From: Aegilops tauschii subsp. strangulata
Lineage: Eukaryota; Streptophyta; Magnoliopsida; Poales; Poaceae
Assembly: GCF_002575655.3 (NCBI RefSeq)
Contig: NC_053040.3
Span: 154,257,148 to 154,321,147 of the forward strand
Length of the DNA: 64,000 bases
Direction of reading: 5' to 3'
This document shows positions 48,612-58,685 of the stretch, one piece after another. The stretch's first letter is position 1; every line of letters begins with the position of its first letter. Below the pieces are notes generated by a model. The model saw nothing but the letters and a program-made list of their open reading frames with translations, was not told the DNA's origin and did not search any database. The translations under genes and the position numbers were made by a program.

Positions 48612-50168
48612 ATGAATAAAACCTTCTATGGTCATACACCCAATGAAAATGGTTTGTTGGATCTCGGTCGTAGTGATACACATGTTCATAATATTGAAGC
48701 CAAGAGATGCAAAGTTAATAATGATACTGCAACTTATTTGTGGCACAGCCGTTTAGGTCATATTGGTGTAAAGCGCATGAAGAAAATCCATGCTGATGGG
48801 CTTTTGGAATCACTTGATTATGAATCAGTTGATGCTTGCGAACCATGCCTCATGGGCAACATGACTAAGACTCCGTTGAGACGACACAGTGTGAACTGTG
48901 GTTTAGCAAGAAACCGAAGCTGTCGTTTCTTATAATTTCGGGTTGTGATGCTTACGTGAAAAAATTTCAACCTAATAAGCTCGAACCCAAATCGGAGAAG
49001 TGCGTATTCATAGGATACCCAAAAGAAATTGTTGGGTACACCTTCTATCACAGATCCGAAGGCAAAAATTCTTTGTTGCTAAGAATGGGTTCTTTCTAGA
49101 GAAGGAGTTTCTCTCGAAAGAAGTGAGTGGGAGGAAAGTAGAACTTGATAAGGTAACTGTACATGCTCCCTTATTGGAAAGTAGTTCATCGCAGAAATCT
49201 GTTCTTGTGACTCCTACACCAATTAGTGAGGAAGTTAATGATGATGATCATGAAACTTTAGATCAAGTTACTACAGAACTTCGTAGATCAACCAGAGTGA
49301 GATCCGCACCAGAGTGGTATGGTAATCCTGTTCTGGAAAGGAAGTGAGCCTAGCTCACTTGGCTAGTGGAGTGGATGTACAACCCAGCCACCCAGGTTCA
49401 AGTCCTCACGGGCGTGAATTTGGGTTCTTATTATTTAAAAAAAACTCGCTGTGGGGGGCTTCCCCTATCGCTTTCCTTTAAAAAAAATCCTATTCTGGAG
49501 GTCATGTTACTTGACCATGAAGAATCTACGAACTATGAGGAAGCGATGATGAGCCCAGATTCCATGAAATGGCTTGAGGCCATGAAATGTGAGATGGGAT
49601 CCATGTATGAGAACAAAGTGTGGACTTTGGTTGACTTGCCCGATGATCGGCAAGCCATAGAAAATAAATGGATCTTCAAGAGGAAGACGGACGCTGATAG
49701 TAGTGTTACTATCTACAAAGCTAGAATTGTCGCAAAAAGGTTTTCGACAAGTTCAAGGTGTTGACTACGATGAGATTTTCTCACTCGTAGAGATGCTTAA
49801 GTCTGTCCGAATCATGTTAGCAATTGCCGCATTTTATGAAATCTGGCAAATGGATAAACAAAATTGCATTCCTTAATGGATTTATTAAAGAAGAGTTGTA
49901 TATGATGCAACCAGAAGGTTTTGTCAATCCTAAAGGTGCTAACAAAATATGCAAGCTCCAGCGATCCATCTATGGACTGGTGCAAGCATCTCAGAGTTGG
50001 AATATACGCTTTGATAAATTGATCAAAGCATATAGTTTTATACAGACTTGCGGTGAAGCCTGTATTTACAAGAAAGTGAGTGGGAGCACTACCACATTTG
50101 AAAGCATAAAGGAGTATTTGAAAGGAGTTTTACAAAGAAAGGCCTCGGTGAAGCTGCTTACATATTGA
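48612..50168 (+). pseudogene. Angela pol remnants
   Basis: The first frame has the integrase HHCC finger region, LWHSRLGHIG then ACEPCLMGN. The integrase core is absent: within about 60 bp the sequence passes to GCDAYVKKFQPNKLEPKSEK, which normally lies beyond it. Next come KNGFFLEKEFLSKEVSGR and RRSTRVRSAPEWYGNP, then a SINE insertion, then Copia RT with MKWLEAMKCEMGSMYEN, NKWIFKRKTD, FLNGFIKEELYMMQPEGF and KLQRSIYGLVQASQSW. After KKVSGST the segment holding the YVDD catalytic motif is deleted and the frame joins ESIKEYLKG. The element cannot supply integrase or RT. Confidence 0.9.
49338..49485 (+). mobile_element. tRNA-derived SINE, 148 bp, inserted in Angela pol
   Basis: A box TAGCTCACTTGG at 49351-49362 and B box GGTTCAAGTCC at 49395-49405 form an internal RNA polymerase III promoter with typical spacing. 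The 3' end is CTTTAAAAAAA. Target duplications of 14 bp with one mismatch, AATCCTGTTCTGGA (49324-49337) and AATCCTATTCTGGA (49486-49499), flank it, and the Copia frame NPVLE/NPILE is repeated accordingly. The head GAGCCTAGCTCA resembles the plant Au SINE group; exact family is uncertain. Confidence 0.9.
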
Positions 50169-50940
50169 GCATCAAGATCTATAGAGATAGATCAAGACGC
50201 TTGATAAGTTTTTTCAATGAGTACATACCTTGACAAGATTTTGAAATAGTTCAAAATGGAACAGTCAAAGAAAGAGTTCTTGCATGTGTTACAAGGTGTG
50301 AAGTTGAGTAAAGACTCAAAACCCGACCACGGCAGAAAAATAGAAAGAGAATGAAGAGCCATTCCCTATGCCTCAATCATAGGTTCTATCAAGTATGCTA
50401 TGCTAAGTACCAGACCTATTGTGTACCTCACCATAAGTTTGGCAAGGGAGTACAATAGTGATCTAGGAGTAGATCACTGGACAACGATCAAAATTATCCT
50501 TAGCGGAATAAGGATATGTTTCTCGATTATGGAGGTGACAAAAGGTTCGTCGTAAAGAGTTACGTCAATGCAAGCTTTGACACCGATCTGGATGACTCTA
50601 AGTCTCGATATAGATACATATTGATAGTGGGAGCAATTAGCTAGAGTAGCTCCGTGCAGAGCATTGTTGACATAGAAATTTCCAAAATACGTACAGATCA
50701 GAATATGGCAGACCCGTTGACTAAACTTCTCTCACAAGCAAAACATGATCACACCTTAGTACTCTTTGGGTGTTAATCACATAGCGATGTGAACTAGATT
50801 ATTCACTCTAGTAAACCCTTTGGGTGTTGATCACATGACGATGTGAACTATGGGTGTTAATCAAATGATGATGTGAACTACTGATGTTAAATCACATGGC
50901 GATGTGATCTAGATTATTGACTCTAGTGCAAGTGGGAGAC
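50169..50940 (+). other. Angela degenerate RNase H region and polypurine tract
   Basis: Traces of the Copia RNase H region are visible with many stops, for example codons for VDHWTTIK and for KVTSMQ. From about 50770 to 50920 a unit of about 30 bp with the core TTAATCACATGNCGATGTGAACTA is repeated four times. CAAGTGGGAGAC directly before 50941 is the polypurine tract. Confidence 0.75.
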
Positions 50941-51813
50941 TGAAGGAAATATGCCCTAGAGGCAATAATGAAGTTATTATTTATTTCCTTATTTCATGAT
51001 AAATGTTTATTATTCATGCTAGAATTGTATTAACCGGAAACATAATACTTGTGTGAATATGTAGACAAACAGAGTGTCACTGGTATGCCTCTAGTTGACT
51101 AGCTCGTTGATCAAAGATGGTTATGTTTCCTAGCCATAGACATGAGTTGTAATTTGATTAACGGGATCACATCATTAGGAGAATAATGTGATTGACTTGA
51201 CCCATTCCGTTAGCTTAGCACTTGATCGTTTAGTATTCTGCTATTGCTTTCTTCATGACTTATACATGTTCCTATGGCTATGAGATTATGCAACTCCCGT
51301 TTACCGGAGGAACACTTTGTGTGCTACCAAACGTCACAACGTAACTGGGTGATTATAAAGGTGCTCTACAGGTGTCTCCGAAGGTACTTGTTGGGTTGGC
51401 GTATTTCGAGATTAGGATTTGTCACTCCGATTGTCGGAGAGGTATCTCTGGGCCCACTCGGTAATGCACATCACTATAAGCCTTGCAAGCATTGCAACTA
51501 ATGAGCTAGTTGCGGGATGATGTATAACGGAACGAGTAAAGAGACTTGCCAGTAACGAGATTGAACTAGGTATTGAGATACCGACGATCGAATCTCGGGC
51601 AAGTAACATACCGATGACAAAGGGAACAACGTATGTTGTTATGCGGTCTGACCGATAATGATCTTCGTAGAATATGTGGGAGCCAATATGGGCATCCAGG
51701 TCCCGCTATTGGTTATTGACCGGAGACGTGTCTCGGTCATGTCTACATAGTTCTCGAACCCGTAGGGTCCGCACGCTTAAAGTTCGATGACGGTTATATT
51801 ATGAGTTTATGTG
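50941..51813 (+). repeat. Outer Angela 3' LTR, first part
   Basis: It starts TGAAGGAAATATGCCC and runs to GAGTTTATGTG, matching the 5' LTR up to 46441. There it is joined to inverted Angela leader sequence. The LTR continues at 54078 after the inverted insertion, with 103 bp missing between the two parts. Confidence 0.92.
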
Positions 51814-54077
51814 ATAAAGTAAACAATTACATGGCGATTGCATTGCATACAATAAAGCGACAACCATATGGCTCCTGCCAGTTGCCGATAACTCGGTTAC
51901 AAAACATGATCATCTCATACAATAAAATATAGCATCATGTCTTGACCATATCACATCACAACATGCCCTGCAAAAACAAGTTTAGACGTCCTCTACTTTG
52001 TTGTTGCAAGTTTTACGTGGCTGCTACGGGCTTAGCAAGAACCGTTCTTACCTATGCATCAAAACCACAACGATAGTTTGTCAAGTTGGTGATGTTTTAA
52101 CCTTCGCAAGGACCAGGCGTAGCCACACTCGGTTCAACTAAAGTGAGAGAGACAGACACCCGCCAGTCACCTTTAAGCAACGAGTGCTCGCAACGGTGAA
52201 ACCAGTCTCGCGTAAGCGTACGCGTAATGTCGGTCCGGGCCGCTTCATCTCACAATACCGTTGAACCAAAATATGGCATGCTGGTAAGCAGTATGACTTA
52301 TATCGCCCACAACTCACTTGTGTTCTACTCGTGCATATAACATCAACGCATAAAACCAGGCTCTGATACCACTGCTGGGGAACGTAGTAATTTCAAAAAA
52401 TTCCTACGCACATGCAAGATCTTGGTGATGCATAGCAACGAGAGGGGAGAGTGTTGTCCACGTACCCTCGTAGACCGAAAGCGGAAGCGTTAACACAACG
52501 CGGTTGATGTAGTCGTACGTCTTCACGATCCGACCGATCAAGTACCGAACGTACGGCACCTCCGAGTTCAGCACACGTTCAGCTCGATGACGTCCCTCGA
52601 ACTCCGATCCAGCCGAGTGTTGAGGGAGAGTTTCGTCAGCACGACGGCGTGGTGACAATGTTGATGTTCTACCAACGCAGGGCTTCGCCTAAGCACCGCT
52701 ACGATATTATCGAGGTGTAATATGGTGGAGGGGGCACCGCACACGGCTAAGAGATCAATGATCAATTGTTGTGTCTATGGGGTGCCCCCTGCCCCCGTAT
52801 ATAAAGAAGCAAGGGGGAGGCCGCCGGCCAAGGAGGAGGGCGCGCCAAGGGGGGAGTCCTACTCCCACCGGGAGTAGGACTCCTCCTTTCCTTGTTGGAA
52901 TAGGAGAAGGGAAGGGAGAAGGAGAAAGAAGGAAGGGGGCGCCCCCCCTCCCTAGTCCAATTCGGACTAGTCCATGGGGAGGGGTGCGGCCACCCTTTGG
53001 GGCCTTTCTCTCCTTTCCCGTATGGCCCATTAAGGCCCAATACGAATTCCCGTAACTCTCCGGTACTCCGAAAAATACCCGAATCACTCGGAACCTTTCC
53101 GAAGTCCGAATATAGTCGTCCAATATATTGATTTTTACGTCTCGGCCATTTAGAGACTCCTCGTCATATCCCCGATCTCATCCGGGACTCTGAACTCCTT
53201 CGGTACATCAAAACTCAATAAAACTGTCATCGTAACGTTAAGCGTGCGGACCCTACGGGTTCGAGAACTATGTAGACATGACCGAGACACGTCTCCGGTC
53301 AATAACCAATAGCGGGACCTGGATGCCCATATTGGCTCCCACATATTCTACGAAGATCTTTATCGGTCAGACCGCATAACAACATACGTTGTTCCCTTTG
53401 TCATCGGTATGTTACTTGCCCGAGATTCGATCGTCCGTATCTCAATACCTAGTTCAATCTCGTTACCGGCAAGTCTCTTTACTCGTTCCGTAATACATCA
53501 TCCCGCAACTAGCTCATTAGTTGCAATGCTTGCAAGGCTTATAGTGATGTGCATTACCGAGTGGGCCCAGAGATACCTCTCCGACAATCGGAGTGACAAA
53601 TCCTAATCTCGAAATACGCCAACCCAACAAGTACCTTCGGAGACACCTGTAGAGCACCTTTATAATCACCCAGTTACGTTGTGACGTTTGGTAGCACACA
53701 AAGTGTTCCTCCGGTAAACGGGAGTTGCATAATCTCATAGTCATAGGAACATGTATAAGTCATGAAGAAAGCAATAGCAACATACTAAACGATCGAGTGC
53801 TAAGCTAACGGAATGGGTCACGTCAATCACATCATTCTCCTAATGATGTGATCCCGTTAATCAAATGACAACACATGTCTATGGCTAGGAAACATAACCA
53901 TCTTTGATCAACGAGCTAGTCAAGTAGAGGCATACTAGTGACACTCTGTTTGTCTATGTATTCACACATGTATCAAGTTTCCGGTTAATACAATTCTAGC
54001 ATGAATAATAAACATTTATCATGATATAAGGAAATAAATAATAACTTTATTATTGCCTCTAGGGCATATTTCCTTCA
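51814..54077 (-). mobile_element. Inverted, truncated inner Angela (leader plus 5' LTR)
   Basis: On the minus strand a complete 1.7-kb LTR runs from 54077 (TGAAGGAAATATG) to 52373 (CCCCAGCA), followed by the primer site TGGTATCAGAGCC and about 560 bp of leader that breaks off at 51814. Its outer end is exact; its internal end is a deletion joint. It inserted in reverse into the outer 3' LTR; a later deletion removed its gene region, its 3' LTR and 103 bp of the host LTR. The joint has GTG microhomology. Confidence 0.9.
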
Positions 54078-54803
54078 ATTTGGACACCGGAATGGTTCCG
54101 GGTGAGATCGGGATAATACCAGAGCACCGGGAGGTTTTGGGAACCCCCCGGGAGGTATATGGGCCTTAATGGGCTTTAGTGGAAAGGAGGGGAAAGGAGC
54201 AAGGGAGAGGGCGCCCCCCCCCAAGCCCAATCCGAATTGAGAGGGGGGACGGCCCCCCTTTCCTTCCTCCCTCCTTCCTCTTCCTTCCCTCTCCCTCTCC
54301 AAATAGGAAAAGGAGGACTCCCCCATTGGGCGCGCCTCCTCCCCTTGGCCGGCCCTCTCCTCCCCCCTTTATATACGGAGGAGGGGGGTACCCCATAGAC
54401 ACAACAATTGATCTCTTCATCTCTTAGCCGTGTGTGGTGCCCCCTCCACCATAATCCACCTCGATCATATAGTAGCGGTGCTTAGGCGAAGCCCTGCGTC
54501 GGTAGCAACATCATCACCGTGACCACGCCATTGCTGACGGAACTCTCCCTCAAAGCTTGGCTGGATCGGAGTTCGAGGGACGTCATCGAGTTGAACGTGC
54601 GCAGAACTCGGAGGTGCCGTACGTTCGGTACTTGATCGGTCGAATCATGAAGACGTACGACTACATCAACCGCGTTGTGCTAACGCTTCCGCTTTCGGTC
54701 TACGAGGGTACGTGGACACACTCTCCCCTCTCGTTGCTTTGCATCACCATGATCCTGTGTGTGCGTAGGATTTTTTTTTTTGAAATTGCTACGTTCCCCA
54801 ACA
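54078..54803 (+). repeat. Outer Angela 3' LTR, second part
   Basis: It resumes at ATTTGGACACCGGAATGG, equivalent to 46545, and ends TTCCCCAACA at 54803. It keeps the TATA box near 54368. Transposase sequence follows immediately. Confidence 0.92.
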
Positions 54804-55064
54804 GTTTCGTGTCACATGGGCTAGGACGTCGTAAGAGAAAACAAGTATTTCACTACCATGTCTATACCGGACGCGAAGAGCACTACCGTGAACATTAACG
54901 TCATCGCCAAAACTGAGCCATGGGTACACGCTAAGCACGTGACACAATGCTTCTTCATAACCAACCCGACCAATCCCAACCGTGTTGTCGTGAGGAGAGG
55001 CAAAAGGAGCATCGTCGGGATGGATGGAGTCGCCAACGAGTTAGACTACGACCAATATGGCAAC
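54804..55064 (+). pseudogene. CACTA TNP2-type transposase, piece 3
   Basis: The frame resumes as FRVTWARTS, has a stop, and after a frame change reads IPDAKSTTVNINVIAKTEPW, then HVTQCFFITNPTNPNRVVV and RGKRSIVGMDGVANELDYDQ. This is the conserved C-terminal region of plant CACTA transposases. It ends at the GCAAC duplication of the solo LTR and continues at 56594. Confidence 0.9.
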
Positions 55065-56588
55065 TGATACGTCTCCGTCGTATCAATAATTTTTGATTGT
55101 TCCATGCCAATATTCTACAACTTTCATATACTTTTGGCAACTTTTTATATTATTTTTGGGACTAACATATTGATCCAGTGCCCAATGCCAGTTCCTGTCT
55201 GTTGCATGTTTTATGTTTCGCAGAATATCCATATCAAACGGAATCCAAACGGGATAAAAACGGACGGAGCTTATTTTTGGAATATTTGGAAAATCTGGGA
55301 GAAAGATCAACGCGAAACGGTGTCCGAGGTGGGCACGAGGTAGGGGGCGCGCCCCACCCCCCTAGGCGCGCCCCTGACCCTCGTGGGCCACCCGTAAGGC
55401 GGTTGATGCCCTTCTTCGGCTGCAAGAAAGCTAATTTTTGGTAAAAAAATCACAACGAAGGTTTCGGTCCAATCGGAGTTACGGATCTCCATATATATAC
55501 GAAATGGTGAAAGGGCACCAGAGGAGAACGCAGAAACAGAGAGAGACAGAGAGATAGATCCAATCTCGGAGGGGCTCTCGCCCCTCCCATGCCATGGAGG
55601 CCAAGGACCAGAGGGGAAACCCTTCTCCCATCTAGGGTGGAGGTCAAGGAAGAAGAGGAAGAAGGGGGCCCCTCTCCCCCTCTCCTCCGGTGGCGCCGGA
55701 ACGCTGCCGTGGCCACCATCAGCATCACCGCGATCTTCACCAACACCTCTGCCATCTTCACCAACATCTCTATCACCTTCCCCCCTCTATCTACAGCGGT
55801 CCACTCTCCCGCAACCCACTGTACCCTCTACTTGAACATGGTGCTTTATGCTTCATATTATTATCCAATGATGTGTTGCCATCCTATGATGTCTGAGTAG
55901 ATTTTCGTTGTCCTATCGGTGGTTGATGAATGATTTAATTTGCTTGTGGTTATGTTGTTGTCCATTGGTGCCCATCATATGAGCGCGCGCGTGGATCACA
56001 CCATAGGGTTAGTTGTATGTTGATAGGACTATGTATTGGAGGGCAAGGGTGACAGAAGCTTCAGCCTAGCATAGAAATTGATGCATACGGGATTGAAGGG
56101 GGGCCAATATATCTTAATGCTATGGTTGGGTTTTACCTTAATGAACGTTAGTAGTTGCGGATGCTTGCTAATAGTTCCAATCATAAGTGCATAGAATTCC
56201 AAGTCAGGGATGACATGCTAGCAGTGGCCTCTCCCACATGATACTTGCTATCGGTCTAGTAAAGTAGTCAATTGCTTAGGGACAATTTCGCAACTCCTAC
56301 CACCACTTTTCCACACTCGCTATATTTACTTTAGTTGTTTCTTTATCTTAACAGCCCCTAGTTTTTATTTACGCGCTCTTTATATTCTTGCAAACCTATC
56401 CCGTCACACCTACACAGTACTTCTAGTTTCATACTTGTTCTAGGTAAAGCGAACGTCAAGCGTGCGTAGAGTTGTATCGGTGGTCGATAGAACTTGAGGG
56501 AATATTTGTTCTACCTTTAGCTCCTCGTTGGGTTCGACACTCTTACTTATCAAAAACTGTTGCGATCCCCTATACGTGTGGGTTGTCA
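55065..56588 (+). repeat. Solo LTR, Athila-like, 1.52 kb
   Basis: Starts TGATACGTCTCCGTCGTATC and ends GTGTGGGTTGTCA; duplication GCAAC at 55060-55064 and 56589-56593. A TATA-like CCATATATATACG lies near 55490. It is a different family from the other TGATACGTC LTRs here, recognisable by GAGCGCGCGCGTGGATCACA and its long pyrimidine-rich leader. It contains no internal region. Confidence 0.93.
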
Positions 56589-56593
56589 GCAAC

Positions 56594-56770
56594 CCGATGA
56601 GGGAAGATGACGATGACGATGAAGCATACATGAAAAGAAGAATCAATACTACATTACCTAAGAAAGATCGTACTCCATGGTTCCGGAAAAGTCACAAGGA
56701 GGGGCTCAATTATTCGGCAACGAACAAGAAAGGGAAGAAGCTCAATGTGAAATGTCATCGACGCAGCTAA
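56594..56770 (+). pseudogene. CACTA TNP2-type transposase, piece 4 (C-terminus)
   Basis: After the duplication the frame reads PMREDDDDDEAYMKRRINTT, then LPKKDRTPWFRKSHKEGLNY and ends KKLNVKCHRRS with a TAA stop. It is an acidic patch followed by a basic tail. It joins DYDQYGN of piece 3, with the solo LTR exactly between the two codon sets. Confidence 0.85.
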
Positions 56771-57052
56771 GAAACCATCATTTATATATATGTATCTATT
56801 TTGTGTACGCACTTAAGTAACCGTTATCGGTTAAATGATGTATACATCGTATCCCCTTCAATTACCACCACATGCATGGTCCCGGTGATATTTGCGCAGT
56901 GTGGGAGGGAGACACCGTCGTCGGGAGAAAAAAACAAAAGGGAGAAAGCAATACAAAAGAAAAAGAAAAGTAAACAGAAAGGAAAGGAAAATAATAAAAA
57001 GAAAAGAAAACTAAAAACTAGAAAAGGAAAATAATAAAAAGAAAAGGAAAAT
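56771..57052 (+). other. Region after the transposase gene
   Basis: A short 3' flank is followed by a strongly A-rich purine tract (about 56928-57050) of AAAAGAAAAGG-like units. No gene is seen. The tract ends where the palindromes begin. Confidence 0.55.
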
Positions 57053-57247
57053 AGCAGTAGCGCTGGTTTGGGAACCAATGCTATAGCTAACTTAGCTATA
57101 GCGCTGGATCGTAAGCCAGCGCTACTGCTATTTGTGTTTTAGAATTAGAAATACGAAAATTGGAATAGTTAGCAGTAGCGCTGGTTTAGGATCCAGCGCT
57201 GTAGCTAACTTAGCTATAGCGCTGGATCCTAAACCAGCGCTGTTGCT
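57053..57247. repeat. Two palindromes made of CACTA terminal-type repeats
   Basis: Palindrome 1 (57053-57129) and palindrome 2 (57171-57247) are each 77 bp. The arms begin AGCAGTAGCGCTGGTTT and the centre is TAGCTAACTTAGCTA. Palindrome 2 is nearly perfect. The motifs are the same as in the terminal arrays at 35600 and 63200 but sit about 6 kb inside the element, between the transposase gene and the second gene. Confidence 0.85.
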
Positions 57248-57839
57248 ATTTTGAGTTAACCACCGCGCGGGCTCAAAAAAATTTCAAGTCCCCCATTCCC
57301 CCCACTCTCCCACCTCTCTGCTCTCGCGCGCCGCCGTCGCCCCTGCCTGTCGGCCGTCGCCCCTCGACCTGGACCTCGACGCCGGCCCGAGCCCCTGCCC
57401 GCCCTCGGCCTCGACGCCGGCCTGAGCCCCTGCCCGCCGCTCCGACCTCCTCCTCGTCCGCGCCGCCGCTCCGACCTCCTCCTCATCCGCGCCGACGCCG
57501 CTTCGGCCTCCCCGTCCGCGCCGCTGCCGCTCCGACCCCTTCAGGTACCGGCCGACCCCCTACCCCCCACCTCCCCCTCTCTCTATCAATTAGGTTTTCT
57601 TTCTTTATAAATGAAATTAGGTTTTCAATTTAGGGTTCAATTAGGTAGGCAGTAGGAGTCAATTTTAGGGTTCAATTTAGGAATTTTTATTAGGGAAAAA
57701 TATTTATTAGCAAAGAAAATTTCTAGGGTTCTAGGGTTCATAAGTCAAAAGTTATAGGAATTTCTTTAACTGCAACAATTAGGTGATGTTGTTGCTGTTT
57801 TAAACAAAATTAGTAAAATTTTGAGTTAACAGAGAGTAG

Positions 57840-58215
57840 TTAGCTAGGGAAAATTAGCTATGGCATTTAGCTAGGGCATTTTTAGCTAGGGCATTTATCT
57901 AGGAAAATTAGCTAGGGCATTTTTAGCTAGGAAAATTAGCTAGGGCATTTAGCTATAAAACAGTAGCAATTAGCTAGGGCATTTAGCTAGGAAAATTAGC
58001 AGAGAGAGAGAGATCATTTAGGAAAAAAAACAGTAGCAAATTAGTTAGCTAGGGAATTTTTAGCTAGGAAAATTAGTTGGGGCATTTAGCTATAAAAAAC
58101 GGTAGCATTTAGCTAGGGCATTTATCTAGGAAAATTAGCAAAGAGAGAGAGATCATTTAGGAAAAAATAGTAGCAAATTAGTTTATAGGGCAATTTAGTT
58201 GGTTAGGACAGTAGC
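57840..58215. repeat. Degenerate TTAGCTAGGGCATTTAGCTA minisatellite
   Basis: Units such as TTAGCTAGGGCATTT, AGCTAGGAAAATTAGC and AGAGAGAGAGATCATTTAGG recur irregularly. A larger unit of about 130 bp, ending in the AGAGAGAG block, is visible twice (about 57960-58020 and 58080-58160). It lies in the presumed leader intron. Confidence 0.75.
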
Positions 58216-58441
58216 AGAGAGAGAAAGCATTTAGGAATTTTTGTAGGTATATATAATAGCGAATGTTTTGTGAGGTAATTTTGCAAAGGTTTTTGGTTTT
58301 TGAAAAGACCACTATTTTGCAATGTTTGGTGAGGTCATTTCACTCTATGTACTTGCTTGAATGATATATTTTGCAAATGATATATGTCATTGATGTTATA
58401 TGATTTTGCAATGTTGGTTGAATGTCGAAGAATATCCGAGT

Positions 58442-58635
58442 GGCCTATGTTTTGTCGGAATGTTGATTCATTTCCGTTCTGGCAAATTTCAGGCGCTCCA
58501 TATGTCCACTTTTTAGCAAAGGTCATGCCGAAAATTTCTGTGATTTTCGGCATGACTTGTGCTAGAAACTAGGACATATGGAGTGCTCGGGATTTGCCGG
58601 GGGGAATGAATCAACATTCTGACCAAATAAAGGCC
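58442..58635. repeat. Inverted repeat of about 194 bp before the second CACTA gene
   Basis: Left arm 58442-58535 and right arm 58543-58635 are about 93 bp each with a 7-base loop TTCTGTG. Matching blocks are GGCCTATGTTTTGTC with the complement of GACCAAATAAAGGCC, GAATGTTGATTCATT with AATGAATCAACATTC, CCATATGTCC with GGACATATGG, and GTCATGCCGAAAAT with ATTTTCGGCATGAC. A single, unpaired relative of the left arm lies at about 38730-38815, before the transposase gene. Confidence 0.88.
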
Positions 58636-58685
58636 CCTTTTTTCTCTTCATTATATCTTCTATTTACAATTGTTGAATAGGAAAC

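Larger units (their letters stand above)
45832..54803 (+). mobile_element. Angela/WIS/BARE-type Copia retrotransposon with a nested inverted copy
   Basis: The 3' LTR begins TGAAGGAAATATGCCC at 50941 and the element ends TTCCCCAACA at 54803, diagnostic of the BARE/WIS/Angela group. The 5' LTR lacks about 250 bp, beginning at ATTCCGTTAGC, so the left target duplication is lost; the base run right of the element is GTTTC. Internal DNA keeps only fragments of pol. The 3' LTR is split by an inverted Angela fragment (51814-54077). The whole cluster sits in the transposase gene of the CACTA. Confidence 0.92.
57248..58685 (+). promoter_or_regulatory. Leader and probable 5' UTR intron of the second CACTA gene
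   Basis: A CT-rich and GC-rich leader (about 57290-57544) ends in CTTCAG|GTACCG, a possible 5' splice site, and TTGAATAG just before GAAACATG at 58681 could be the acceptor, giving a leader intron of 57545-58680. The intron holds the TTAGCTAGGGCATTTAGC array and a 194-bp inverted repeat. The splice sites are predictions only. Confidence 0.5.

Noticed and set aside
49351..49405. A and B box motifs as a genuine tRNA gene
   Set aside because: No tRNA cloverleaf can be drawn around them, and the flanking 14-bp duplications plus A tail show a SINE.
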